Part shown: piece by piece, positions 7,808 through 16,628 of the stretch
Layout of the letters: every line of letters starts with the position of its first letter
Numbering within the stretch: position 1 is the stretch's first letter
DNA from: Paracoccus seriniphilus
GTDB lineage: Bacteria > Pseudomonadota > Alphaproteobacteria > Rhodobacterales > Rhodobacteraceae
Reading direction: 5' to 3'
NCBI RefSeq assembly: GCF_028553745.1
Contig: NZ_CP067129.1
Coordinates: 974,501 to 1,038,500, forward strand
Length of the DNA stretch: 64,000 bases
Notes under the pieces: model-generated
What the model was told of the DNA's origin: nothing
Databases searched by the model: none
Seen by the model: the letters and a program-made list of their open reading frames with translations, nothing else
Position numbers and translations under genes: made by a program

Positions 7808-8425
7808 ATGATGCTGATAGAGGAAACGGCGCCTGCGGCGGAGGCGCTGCCCGTGACCGCGCTGCGCGAGCATTTGCGCCTGGGATCGGGTTTTGACAGC
7901 CCCGAGGAGGCGGCGGAAACCGCTGCGCTGACGGGGTTTCTGCGCGCGGCCATGGCGGCGATCGAGGCACGGACCGGCAAGGTGCTGCTGGCGCGCCGGT
8001 TCCGCATGCGCATAGACGAATGGCGCGACAGGCTGGCACAGCCGCTGCCGCTGGCTCCGGTAGATGAAATCATGGCGATCCGGATCGATGACGGCGACGG
8101 TCAGATGACCGAGTTGTCGGCGGAAAGCTGGCGGCTGGTGCCGGACAACCAGCGCCCGCTGATCCTGCCGACGGGCGTGATCTTGCCCAATGTGCCCCGG
8201 CGCGGATCGGTCGAGGTGATCTTTACCGCCGGTTTCGGCGAGACATGGCAGGCGGTTCCTGCCGATCTGGCGCAGGCGGTGCTGATGTTGGCCGCGCAAT
8301 ATTACGAGGATCGCGGATCGGACAGTGCCAGAGGCGGAATGCCTTTCGGAGTCAGCGCGCTGATCGAACGCTGGCGTCAGGTGCGGGTATTGGGTGGCCG
8401 GGGTCATCGGGGAGGGCGCCGATGA
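7808..8425 (+). CDS. GTA g6, head-tail connector (adaptor) protein
   Basis: 205 aa, phage adaptor of the phiE125 gp8/HK97 gp6-like type that joins the portal to the tail-side ring. Sequence shows the typical helical start (TALREHLRLGSGFDSPEEAAE), the ARRFRMRIDEW strand and a late helix LPADLAQAVLMLAAQYYEDRG-like segment. The start is taken at ATG 7808, directly after GGGAGG; an in-frame ATG at 7772 is less likely. The stop overlaps g7 by 4 bases. Confidence 0.9.
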   Translation: MMLIEETAPAAEALPVTALREHLRLGSGFDSPEEAAETAALTGFLRAAMAAIEARTGKVLLARRFRMRIDEWRDRLAQPLPLAPVDEIMAIRIDDGDGQMTELSAESWRLVPDNQRPLILPTGVILPNVPRRGSVEVIFTAGFGETWQAVPADLAQAVLMLAAQYYEDRGSDSARGGMPFGVSALIERWRQVRVLGGRGHRGGRR

Positions 8426-8754
8426 CCCCGGGCAGGATTCGGCTGGAGCTGGAGGAAGCGCAGCGTCAGAACGACGGTCTGGGTGGCCATGTCGTGACCT
8501 GGCGGCGGCTGGGCGTGCTGTATGGTGCGATGGATTCAGGCAGTGGACGGCGCAGATCGGCGCAGGTCGGGCCAGAAAGCGTGGTCAGCTGGCGGATCAC
8601 CGTAAGGGGCGCGCGCGCCGGCGACCCAAGACGTCCGCGCGCGGGGCAGCGTTTCCGTCTGGGCCAGAGGCTGTTTCGCATCGATGCCGTGGCCGAGAAG
8701 GACTCCGCCGGGCGCTGGTTGACCTGCTTTGCAACAGAAGAGGTTCAGGCATGA
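8422..8754 (+). CDS. GTA g7, head closure / head-tail joining protein
   Basis: 110 aa, phage head-tail joining family (stopper). The small beta-barrel sequence includes VTWRRLGVLYGAM, WRITVRGAR and QRFRLGQRLFRIDAV, the pattern seen in SPP1 gp16-like proteins. It overlaps g6 and g8 by 4 bases each, so translation is coupled through g6-g7-g8. Confidence 0.88.
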   Translation: MTPGRIRLELEEAQRQNDGLGGHVVTWRRLGVLYGAMDSGSGRRRSAQVGPESVVSWRITVRGARAGDPRRPRAGQRFRLGQRLFRIDAVAEKDSAGRWLTCFATEEVQA

Positions 8755-9170
8755 GCTATGCAGCAAGCGTTGCCTTGCAGTCGGCGGTCTATCTGCGGCT
8801 GCGGGATGATGAGGCCCTGACGGCGCTGGTTGGCGATGCGATCTATGACGCGATGCCGGTCGAGGCGCCATGCGGGGTCTATGTTTCGCTTGGCCCGGAA
8901 GACGTGCGCGAGGCGGGTGATATGACCGGCGACGGCTCTCGCCATGACTTCATCGTTTCGGTGCTGTCCGGCACGGATGAAACCGGGGGGTTCGCTGCGG
9001 TCAAATCCGCTGCGGTGGCAGTATGCGAGGCTTTGGAGCGGAACGATCTGGTCCTGGAGCAAGGAAAGCTGGCGGGACTGTGGTTTCGCCGTGCGAAGGC
9101 GCGGCGGGTGGAAAACGGTGCGGCGCGCAGGGTCGATCTGACCTTCCGGGCCCGCGTCGATTTGGGCTGA
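8751..9170 (+). CDS. GTA g8, tail terminator protein (DUF3168)
   Basis: 139 aa, DUF3168 family, which forms the ring that ends the tail tube and meets the head. The family pattern is clear: LQSAVYLRLRDDEALTALVG at the start, then DAMPVEAPCGVYVSLG, a histidine-containing HDFIVSVLS strand and a late RRVDLTFRARVDL strand. Start ATG 8751 overlaps the g7 stop. Confidence 0.9.
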   Translation: MSYAASVALQSAVYLRLRDDEALTALVGDAIYDAMPVEAPCGVYVSLGPEDVREAGDMTGDGSRHDFIVSVLSGTDETGGFAAVKSAAVAVCEALERNDLVLEQGKLAGLWFRRAKARRVENGAARRVDLTFRARVDLG

Positions 9171-9182
9171 GGAGTTGCATTC

Positions 9183-9596
9183 ATGGCAGTACAGAATGGA
9201 CGTGATCTGCTGATCAAGATGGATATGACCGGCGACGGGGCCTTCGAGACCGTGGCAGGGCTGCGGGCGACCCGGCTGACCTTCAATGCCGAAACCGTCG
9301 ATGTCACCAGCCTTGAAAGCGAAGGCGGCTGGCGCGAGCTGCTGGGCGGTGCGGGGATGCGCAGTGCCTCGATTTCCGGGTCCGGGGTGTTTCGCGATGG
9401 CGACACCGATGGCCGCGCCCGCCAGATATTCTTTGACGGAGAGGTGCCGCGCTTTCAGGTCATCATTCCGGATTTCGGCACGGTCGAGGGCTCGTTCCAG
9501 ATCACCGCGCTGGAATATGCCGGCAGCTATAACGGCGAAGCCACCTATGAGCTGACCCTGGCCTCGGCCGGGGCGCTGAGCTTTACGGCGCTGTGA
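9183..9596 (+). CDS. GTA g9, major tail protein
   Basis: 137 aa, TP901-1-type major tail tube protein. NGRDLLIKMDMTGDG at the start and the TVDVTSLES-like block (ETVDVTSLESEGGWRELL) are hallmarks of this group, followed by FQVIIPDFGTVEG and a late YNGEATYELTLASAG strand. GAGGAG lies before the ATG. The stop overlaps the g10 start (TGATG). Confidence 0.92.
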   Translation: MAVQNGRDLLIKMDMTGDGAFETVAGLRATRLTFNAETVDVTSLESEGGWRELLGGAGMRSASISGSGVFRDGDTDGRARQIFFDGEVPRFQVIIPDFGTVEGSFQITALEYAGSYNGEATYELTLASAGALSFTAL

Positions 9597-9910
9597 TGGT
9601 GAATCCGATGCGGGGAGAGGTCGAGGTCGTCATCGATGGTCAGTCCCATGTGGCGCGGCTGACCCTGGGGGCCCTGGCGGAACTGGAGGGCTGGTTGGGT
9701 GCAAGCAGCCTGATGCAGATCGCGGCGCGTTTCGAGGCCGGAGAGTTCAGCAGCCGCGATGTTCTGGCCGTGCTGGTGGCCGGGCTGCGCGGCGGCGGCT
9801 GGCGGGGCGATGCGGATGATCTGCTGACGGCGGATATTGCGGGTGGGCCGGTGGTGGCAGGACGGCTGGCGGCCGAATTGCTGGCGCGGGCCTTCCGGAT
9901 GCCATCATGA
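9596..9910 (+). CDS. GTA g10, tail assembly chaperone (gpG-like)
   Basis: 104 aa, GTA Gp10-type tail chaperone, expected to coat the tape measure protein before tube assembly. The start GEVEVVIDGQSHVARLTLGALAELEGWLG and the helical rest match the family. ATG 9596 overlaps the g9 stop; GTG 9593 is an alternative. Instead of the ribosomal frameshift that makes the gpG/gpGT pair of phage lambda, g10 and g10.1 are two genes overlapping by ATGA. Confidence 0.88.
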   Translation: MVNPMRGEVEVVIDGQSHVARLTLGALAELEGWLGASSLMQIAARFEAGEFSSRDVLAVLVAGLRGGGWRGDADDLLTADIAGGPVVAGRLAAELLARAFRMPS

Positions 9911-10146
9911 GTGCGCGCCAACAGGGTGGTCTGGACTGGGTCGCGCTGATGCGTGCCGGTCTGCACGGGCTGGGTCTGCATCCCGATCAGTTCTGGTCGC
10001 TGACGCCTGCGGAACTGGCACTGATGCTGGGGATCGAGGCGGGGCTGTCGGGCATGACACGCGCCCGTCTGGCCGAATTGTCAAAGGCGTTCCCCGACGC
10101 GGCCAGCCCGGCAGATGACCAAGAGACAAGTCTGACGGAGGTTTGA
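9907..10146 (+). CDS. GTA g10.1, second tail assembly chaperone
   Basis: 79 aa, small phage tail assembly chaperone group found between g10 and g11 in Rhodobacter GTA clusters. The core DWVALMRAGLHGLGLHPDQFWSLTPAELALMLG is characteristic. ATG 9907 overlaps the g10 stop. Position and motif agree on a role in tape measure folding; direct evidence for the mechanism is not visible. Confidence 0.88.
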   Translation: MSARQQGGLDWVALMRAGLHGLGLHPDQFWSLTPAELALMLGIEAGLSGMTRARLAELSKAFPDAASPADDQETSLTEV

Positions 10147-10148
10147 CG

Positions 10149-10805
10149 ATGGCAGACAAGGACGGGTTCGGCGACAGGCTGGACGGGTTGGAAGAAGGTT
10201 TCAGCCAGACGGGGCAGATGACCGCCGGTTTCGAGGCCGAGTTGGCGCGTTTGCGTCAGGAAATGGCCCTGACATCGCGCGAGGTCGGAACGCTGAGTTC
10301 GGGCATCGAAGGCGGGTTGCGGCGCGCCTTTGACGGTCTGGTTCTGGACGGTCTGAAATTCTCGGACGTGCTGAAGGACATCGGGCAGTCGATTGCGGAT
10401 ACGGTCTATTCCATTGCGACCAAGCCGGTTGAAAAGGCCTTGGCGGGTTCGGTTGCGCAAGGCGTGGCGGGGCTGATGTCCGGCATCATGCCCTTTGCGG
10501 ATGGCGGGATCCTTTCGCAGGGACGGGTGGTTCCCTTTGCCAGGGGCGGGGTCGTGTCCTCGCCCACCGGCTTTCCCATGCGCGGCGCGACCGGCCTGAT
10601 GGGCGAGGCCGGTCCCGAGGCGATCATGCCCCTGCGACGCGGTGCCGACGGGCGCCTGGGTGTGGCCGCCGAGGGTGGCGGGCAGCGCGCGGTCAATGTG
10701 ACCATCCATGTCAGCACCCCGGATGTGGGAGGATTCCAGCGCAGCCAGTCACAGATTGCCGCGCAGGTCAGCCGGGCGCTGGCACGCGGCGAGCGCAACA
10801 GCTGA
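10149..10805 (+). CDS. GTA g11, tail tape measure protein
   Basis: 218 aa, very short for a tape measure, as expected for the short GTA tail. The N-terminal half is helical and charged (FEAELARLRQEMALTSREVG). The C-terminal half has the tape measure end motif FADGGILSQGRVVPFARGGVVSSPTGFPM and GLMGEAGPEAIMPLRRG, shared with lambda-like tape measure C-termini. ACGGAGG precedes ATG 10149; a TTG at 10143 is the less likely start. Confidence 0.92.
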   Translation: MADKDGFGDRLDGLEEGFSQTGQMTAGFEAELARLRQEMALTSREVGTLSSGIEGGLRRAFDGLVLDGLKFSDVLKDIGQSIADTVYSIATKPVEKALAGSVAQGVAGLMSGIMPFADGGILSQGRVVPFARGGVVSSPTGFPMRGATGLMGEAGPEAIMPLRRGADGRLGVAAEGGGQRAVNVTIHVSTPDVGGFQRSQSQIAAQVSRALARGERNS

Positions 10806-10826
10806 TCAAGCATCAACGAGGACATC

Positions 10827-11459
10827 ATGGCATTTCATGAAGTGCGGTTCCCCGCGAGTCTTTCCTTCGGGTCGGTCGGCGGGCCTGAAAGGCGCACCGA
10901 TATCGTGACGCTGGCCAGCGGCTTTGAGGAGCGCAACACCCCCTGGGCCCATGCGCGCCGGCATTATGACGCGGGGATGGGGCTGCGTTCCCTGGATGAC
11001 CTGTCGGCGCTGATCGCCTTTTTCGAGGCAAGGTCAGGCCAGCTGCACGGGTTTCGCTGGAAGGATTGGGCAGATTTCAAGAGTGGGCTGCCCTCGCAGC
11101 CGGTGACATTCGAGGATCAGGAGATCGCGCGGGGCGATGGCTCTACGGTCAGCTTTGCCCTGACCAAGGCCTATGTCTCGGGGCCTGCGACATATGTTCG
11201 CCCGATCACCAAGCCTCTGCGTGACAGCGTGCGTGCGGGCATCGGGGGCGTCGAGAAATTCCCCCAGAGCGATTATGAGGTGGATCATACGACGGGGATC
11301 ATCACCTTCCACGAACCGCCCGAGCCCGATGCGCCGGTCACCGCGGGCTTTGAATTCGATGTGCCGGTCAGATTTGACACCGACCGGATCGCCGTCTCGG
11401 TGGCCTCTTTCCAGGCGGGGGAAATTCCGCAGATTCCGGTTGTCGAGGTGCGGGTATGA
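10827..11459 (+). CDS. GTA g12, distal tail protein (DUF2460)
   Basis: 210 aa, DUF2460 family. It forms the ring joining the tail tube to the baseplate hub. Family marks are FHEVRFPASLSFGSVGGPERRTDI at the start, WAHARRHYDAGMGLRSLDDL, and HGFRWKDWADFKS. The stop overlaps the g13 start by 4 bases. Confidence 0.92.
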   Translation: MAFHEVRFPASLSFGSVGGPERRTDIVTLASGFEERNTPWAHARRHYDAGMGLRSLDDLSALIAFFEARSGQLHGFRWKDWADFKSGLPSQPVTFEDQEIARGDGSTVSFALTKAYVSGPATYVRPITKPLRDSVRAGIGGVEKFPQSDYEVDHTTGIITFHEPPEPDAPVTAGFEFDVPVRFDTDRIAVSVASFQAGEIPQIPVVEVRV

Positions 11460-12280
11460 CGGCGACCACGATATGCCGCGCCTGGCTGGTCCGGCGTCGC
11501 GATGGCTTTGGGCTGGGCTTCACCGACCACGACGTGGCCCTGCAGTTTGACGGGACGACCTTTCGTCCCGATCACGGCATGACGGCCCGCGTGTTGATGC
11601 AAGGGGCCGGGCTGTCGGTGGACAATTCCGAGGCCGAAGGGGCGCTGACCGATGGTGCCATCACCGAAAAGGACCTGCTGGCGGGAAAATGGGACGGGGC
11701 CGAGCTGACCCTGTGGGAGGTCGACTGGTCCCATGTTGACGCGCGCAGGAAGATATTTGCCGGAAGCCTGGGCGAGGTGTCACGGTCGGACGGGGCGTTT
11801 CGCGCCGAGTTGCGCGGCCTGTCCGAACCGCTGAATGCTGCGTGGGGGCGGGTCTATCATCCCCGCTGCTCGGCCCGCCTGGGAGATCGGGCCTGTGGCA
11901 AGGATCTGGGCAGTGACAGCTATACGGTCCTGCTGGGGCTTGAAGACTGTGAAGACGGGCGGATCTTTCGCTTTTCGGATTTTCCGGCCTATGACAGTGG
12001 CTGGTTCGAACGTGGCGTTCTGGCGGTTCTTGGCGGTGAGGCCGAAGGGCTGCGGGCGCAAATCAAGAATGACATTGCGCTGTCCGAAGGCGGCCGCGAG
12101 ATCGAGCTGTGGAAATCTCTTGGCATCCATCCCGTCGCCGGGGACAGGATCCGGCTGACGGCGGGTTGCGACAAGCGCTCAGAAACCTGTCGGCTGAAAT
12201 TCAACAACTATCTGAACTTTCGTGGCTTTCCGCATTTGCCGGGCGAGGACTGGCTGTTGGCGCCGCAAACAGGAGGCTGA
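11456..12280 (+). CDS. GTA g13, baseplate hub protein (DUF2163 / BR0599 type)
   Basis: 274 aa. The N-terminal DUF2163 domain (ICRAWLVRRRDGFGLGFTDHD) is followed by a C-terminal phage BR0599-like domain with the cysteine motifs RCSARLGDRACGKD and CDKRSETCRLKFNN. The spaced cysteines may bind iron-sulfur or zinc; the pattern is visible, the cofactor is inferred from the family. It ends one base before g14. Confidence 0.92.
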   Translation: MTATTICRAWLVRRRDGFGLGFTDHDVALQFDGTTFRPDHGMTARVLMQGAGLSVDNSEAEGALTDGAITEKDLLAGKWDGAELTLWEVDWSHVDARRKIFAGSLGEVSRSDGAFRAELRGLSEPLNAAWGRVYHPRCSARLGDRACGKDLGSDSYTVLLGLEDCEDGRIFRFSDFPAYDSGWFERGVLAVLGGEAEGLRAQIKNDIALSEGGREIELWKSLGIHPVAGDRIRLTAGCDKRSETCRLKFNNYLNFRGFPHLPGEDWLLAPQTGG

Positions 12281-12281
12281 G

Positions 12282-12716
12282 ATGGAAGATCCCGAGCAGA
12301 TCGTGACGGCAGCGCGCGCCTGGATCGGAACACCCTATGTCCATCAGGCCAGCCGCTTTCAGGCGGGTGCCGATTGTCTGGGCCTGATCCGTGGCGTCTG
12401 GCGCGATCTCTATGGGCGCGAGCCCGAAACGCCTCCGCCCTATACGCCGGACTGGGGTGAAACGGGTTCCGAAGAGTTGCTGCTGCAGGGGGCGATGCGG
12501 CATTTGCGGCCGGTGTCGCGCATGCAGCCAATCGCGGCCGGGCAGGTGGTTCTGTTCCGCATGCGTGCAGGGGCCGTCGCCAAGCATCTGGGCATCATGG
12601 TCCAAGGTGGAGAGGCCCCCCGCTTCGTGCATGCCTATATGCATCACGGTGTCGTCGAAAGTCCGCTGAGCATACCCTGGCGAAACCGGATTTCGGCCCG
12701 GTTCCGCTTTCCGTGA
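12282..12716 (+). CDS. GTA g14, NlpC/P60-type cell wall peptidase
   Basis: 144 aa, a phage cell wall peptidase of the NlpC/P60 superfamily carried in the baseplate and used to open recipient peptidoglycan. The catalytic Cys lies in GADCLGLIRG (about residue 30), and the His in AKHLGIMVQGG. GAGGCTG-type spacing to g13 is one base. Normal length for the GTA homologue. Confidence 0.92.
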   Translation: MEDPEQIVTAARAWIGTPYVHQASRFQAGADCLGLIRGVWRDLYGREPETPPPYTPDWGETGSEELLLQGAMRHLRPVSRMQPIAAGQVVLFRMRAGAVAKHLGIMVQGGEAPRFVHAYMHHGVVESPLSIPWRNRISARFRFP

Positions 12717-12740
12717 AATCTTGATGAGAGGAGGCTGACC

Positions 12741-15700
12741 ATGGCCACGATCATGTTGTCGGCGGTTGGCGCATCCATTGGCGGCAGTATGGGCGGCACC
12801 ATGCTGGGCCTGTCGGGAGCCGTGATCGGCCGCGCCGTTGGTGCAACCGTCGGGCGCGTCATTGACCAGCGCCTGCTGGGTGGCGGGTCAAGGGCGGTGG
12901 AGACCGGAAGGATTGACCGGCTGCGCCTGCAAACGGCGGGTGAGGGAAGCGCGATTCCGCAGGTGTGGGGACAGATGCGGCTGTCGGGTCATGTGATCTG
13001 GGCCTCTCCACTGGAAGAAATCCGCAGCACCCAAAGCGGTGGGGGAAAGGGAACGCCATCGCAACCCAGCGTGACACAGATCAGCTATCGCCTGTCGGTG
13101 GCGCTGGCCCTGTGCGAAGGCCCGGTGTTGGGGGTCGGACGTGTCTGGGCGGATGGTGAAGAGATCGCCGCATCGGATCTGAACATGCGGGTCTATTGCG
13201 GAAATGAGAACCAGATGCCTGATCCGGCCATCGTTGCCCATGAAGGCGCGCGCGCGCCCGCCTATCGCGGCATCGCCTATGTGGTGTTGGAGGATCTGAA
13301 CCTTGAACGCTGGGGCAACCGGATGCCCCAGTTGAGCTTTGAGGTCACCTGTCCGGCGCGGGACGGGACCGGGCTGCATCACGATGTGCGCGCGTTGGCG
13401 CTGATCCCGGGAACGGGCGAATATTCCCTGGCAACGACCGAGGTCACGGAAGATCTGGATCTGGGCGAGATGCGCTCTGTCAACGTGAATACGCCGATGG
13501 GGGGCACGGATTTCAGGGCCTCGATGGAAACGATGGCGCGCGAATTGCCCAATGTGGGATCGGTTGCGCTGGTCGTGTCGTGGTTCGGAGATGATCTGCG
13601 GATCAACCATTGCCAGTTGCAGCCAAAGGTTGAACAGCGCCAAGTCGATGGCAGTGAAATGCCATGGATGGCGGGCGGCATCACGCGCGGCGAAGCCCGG
13701 GAGGTTGCGCGGAGGGAGGGCCGTCCGGTCTATGGCGGGACGCCAGGCGATGACGCCGTTGTCGAGGCCTTGCAGGCGCTGGGCGAAGCCGGGCAGCGCG
13801 CGGTGTTCTATCCATTCATCCTGATGGAGCAGCTGGAAGGAAACGCCCTGCCCAATCCCTATGGCGGCGACAGCCAGCCGGTGATGCCCTGGCGCGGGCG
13901 GATCACCAGCTCGGTCGCGGCGGGGCGTGAAGGATCCGTCGATGGGACAGCGCTGGCCGAAGCCGAGGTCGCCACCTTTTTCGGCAGTGCCGAAGGCGAC
14001 GATTTTACCCGTGACGGAACGCGCATCGAATATCACGGCGCAGCGGAATGGTCCTATCGCCGGTTCATTTTGCATTATGCGCATCTTTGCGCGGCGGCGG
14101 GGGGAGTCGATGCGTTCCTGATCGGGTCCGAGATGATCGGCATGACGCAGATCCGCGGACCGCAGAACAGCTATCCGGCTGTCGCCCAGCTGCGCCGGCT
14201 GGCGGCGGATGTGCGCGCGATTCTGGGGCCGGAGGTCAAGATCGGCTATGCGGCCGACTGGTCGGAATATTTCGGGCACCATCCCGGCAATGGCGAACTG
14301 TTCTTTCACCTGGACCCGCTGTGGGCGGATGAGAACATCGATTTCATCGGGATAGACAATTACATGCCGCTGTCGGACTGGCGCGATGGCGAGGATCATC
14401 TGGATGCACATTGGGGCGATCCGCGCAATATCGAATACCTGAAAAGCAACGTCTGCGGCGGCGAGGGATTCGACTGGTATTATGCCAGCGCGGAGGACCG
14501 CAATGCGCAGCGTCGCAGCCCGATCACGGATGGCCAATATGATGAGGCCTGGGTCTGGAAATACAAGGATCTGAGAAGCTGGTGGCAGAACCGCCATTTC
14601 GATCGTCCCGGCGGTGTCAGATCGCCCGATGCGACACCATGGGTGCCGGGATCGAAACCGATCTGGTTCACCGAATATGGATGTGCGGCGCTGGACAAGG
14701 CGACCAACCAGCCCAACAAGTTCCTGGACGCCTACAGTTCGGAAAGTGCATTGCCCCATTTCTCGACCGGGCTGCGCGATGATGCCGTCCAGGCGGCATA
14801 TCTGCGCGCGGTGACATCCTATTGGGCCGATCCCGACAACAATCCGGCGATGGAGGATGGGGGGCGTATGGTCGATCTGTCGCGCGCGCATGTCTGGTGC
14901 TGGGATGCGCGGCCCTATCCGGCATTTCCTGGGCGCGAAGATCTGTGGTCGGATGGTCCAGCCTGGCTGCGCGGACATTGGCTGAATGGTCGAGCCGGGG
15001 CGGTGGCGCTGTCTGCTGTGGTTGGGGATATCTGCCGTGCGGCCGGAGTCGCATCCTTTGACACCAGCCGTATCCATGGCGTGGTGCGCGGCTATATGGT
15101 GTCGGGGGGCGACACGGGACGTGCGGCGCTGCAACCGCTGATGCTGGCCCATGGGTTCGATGCCGTGGATGGCGATGGCACGCTGCGCTTTGTGCCGCGC
15201 AAGGGGCTGGCGACATGCGATCTTGCGACCGCCGATATGGCCGTGACAGAAGACATCAACGGCTTTGAAACCGTCCGGGCACCCGAGCCGGAGGTCAGCG
15301 GGCGTTTGCGTCTGACCCATGTCGAGGCGGGTGCCGATTATGGGGCCGCCACTGCCGAAGCCAGCCTGCCGGAAAGCGCCCAGCAGACGGTCAGTGACAG
15401 CGAGTTCGCCATGTCGCTGACCCGTGCCGAGGGGCGTGCGATCGCCGAACGCTGGCTGGCCGAGGCGACGATCTCGCGCGATGGTGCGCGATTTGCATTG
15501 CCGCCTTCGCTGTCGCATCTGGGGGTTGGTGATGTGCTGCGGATCAATGACGGCAACGCACAGCCGCGTCTGTGGCGGCTGGATCGGGTCGAGCGCGCGG
15601 CTGCGTTGACGGTGGATGCCGTCCGCGTCGAGCCGGGTGTCTATCGGCCCGCCCTGTCCAATGAAGATGACATGTCCATCCGCCGCCATGTTCCGCCCAT

Positions 15701-16628
15701 GCCGGTCTGGCCGGTGTTTCTGGATCTGCCGCTGTTGAAAGGAGACGAAGATCCCTGTTCGCCCTATCTGGCGGCTACGGCGCAGCCCTGGCCGGGATCG
15801 GTCGCGGCCTATGTCTCGGTCGAGGAACAGGGCGGTTACGGATTCGCCTTGCGCCTGGATCAGCCGGCAGCCATCGGGCGCACGGAAACAGCCCTGGCCG
15901 CGGCGCGTCCGGGGGTGATCGATCGCGGTGCGCCGCTGCGGATTCGGCTGAAGGGGCAGACGCTGCGTTCGGTTTCGGGGAAATCCCTGCTGGCGGGGGC
16001 GAATGCCGTGGCGATCGGGGATGGCAGTCTCGAGAACTGGGAGATCTTTCAGTTTCGGGTGGCGGAACCGGTTGGCGCAAACCTATGGGAGTTGTCCGAG
16101 CGTCTGCGCGGGCAGGCCGGGACCGATGGCATCATGCCCCGAAACTGGCCTGAGGGCAGTCTGGTCGTCGTGCTGGATGAGGCGGTCAAGCAGGTCGAAC
16201 TGGCACCCTCGGCGCGTGGCCAGGAACGCTTCTGGCGTATCGGTCCTGCATTGCGTGCGCCCGATGATGCCAGCTATCGGGCGCGTTCGACTACCGCAAG
16301 CGGGATCGGTCTGCGGCCATATGCGCCCTGTCATCTTCGGGCCGAGGGGCGACGGATCAGCTGGATTCGCCGCACACGGATCGAGGGGGATGGCTGGGAC
16401 GGGCCTGATGTCCCCCTTGGCGAAACGCGCGAGATCTATCTGTTGCGCATGACCCAGCAGGGGCAGGTTCTGTTCGAGGCGCAGCCAAGCGCGCCGGAAT
16501 GCGAAATCCCGGCCGATATATGGCAGTCCGCCCTTGCGGGCGGTGCCTTCACGATTTCCGTGGCGCAACTGTCGGACCAGTTCGGAGCTGGTCCCTTTGT
16601 CAGGAGGACATTCAATGCCGACGAATGA
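12741..16628 (+). CDS. GTA g15, megatron baseplate/tail host-contact protein
   Basis: 1295 aa, the largest GTA protein. A glycine-rich hydrophobic start (GASIGGSMGGTMLGLSGAVIG) is followed by a tail-hub region and a TIM-barrel-like domain (about residues 430-750) including ADWSEYFGHHPGNGE, FIGIDNYMPLSDW and KPIWFTEYGCAALD, which resemble glycoside hydrolase strands. A beta-rich tail domain (about 750-1295) completes it. In structural work on the Rhodobacter GTA this protein forms the central baseplate spike. GAGGAGG-like site before ATG 12741. The stop overlaps the next gene by 14 bases. Confidence 0.94.
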   Translation: MATIMLSAVGASIGGSMGGTMLGLSGAVIGRAVGATVGRVIDQRLLGGGSRAVETGRIDRLRLQTAGEGSAIPQVWGQMRLSGHVIWASPLEEIRSTQSGGGKGTPSQPSVTQISYRLSVALALCEGPVLGVGRVWADGEEIAASDLNMRVYCGNENQMPDPAIVAHEGARAPAYRGIAYVVLEDLNLERWGNRMPQLSFEVTCPARDGTGLHHDVRALALIPGTGEYSLATTEVTEDLDLGEMRSVNVNTPMGGTDFRASMETMARELPNVGSVALVVSWFGDDLRINHCQLQPKVEQRQVDGSEMPWMAGGITRGEAREVARREGRPVYGGTPGDDAVVEALQALGEAGQRAVFYPFILMEQLEGNALPNPYGGDSQPVMPWRGRITSSVAAGREGSVDGTALAEAEVATFFGSAEGDDFTRDGTRIEYHGAAEWSYRRFILHYAHLCAAAGGVDAFLIGSEMIGMTQIRGPQNSYPAVAQLRRLAADVRAILGPEVKIGYAADWSEYFGHHPGNGELFFHLDPLWADENIDFIGIDNYMPLSDWRDGEDHLDAHWGDPRNIEYLKSNVCGGEGFDWYYASAEDRNAQRRSPITDGQYDEAWVWKYKDLRSWWQNRHFDRPGGVRSPDATPWVPGSKPIWFTEYGCAALDKATNQPNKFLDAYSSESALPHFSTGLRDDAVQAAYLRAVTSYWADPDNNPAMEDGGRMVDLSRAHVWCWDARPYPAFPGREDLWSDGPAWLRGHWLNGRAGAVALSAVVGDICRAAGVASFDTSRIHGVVRGYMVSGGDTGRAALQPLMLAHGFDAVDGDGTLRFVPRKGLATCDLATADMAVTEDINGFETVRAPEPEVSGRLRLTHVEAGADYGAATAEASLPESAQQTVSDSEFAMSLTRAEGRAIAERWLAEATISRDGARFALPPSLSHLGVGDVLRINDGNAQPRLWRLDRVERAAALTVDAVRVEPGVYRPALSNEDDMSIRRHVPPMPVWPVFLDLPLLKGDEDPCSPYLAATAQPWPGSVAAYVSVEEQGGYGFALRLDQPAAIGRTETALAAARPGVIDRGAPLRIRLKGQTLRSVSGKSLLAGANAVAIGDGSLENWEIFQFRVAEPVGANLWELSERLRGQAGTDGIMPRNWPEGSLVVVLDEAVKQVELAPSARGQERFWRIGPALRAPDDASYRARSTTASGIGLRPYAPCHLRAEGRRISWIRRTRIEGDGWDGPDVPLGETREIYLLRMTQQGQVLFEAQPSAPECEIPADIWQSALAGGAFTISVAQLSDQFGAGPFVRRTFNADE

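Noticed and set aside
12888..15689. 933-codon minus-strand open frame opposite g15
   Set aside because: Antisense to a large conserved protein; composition biased, no motif.
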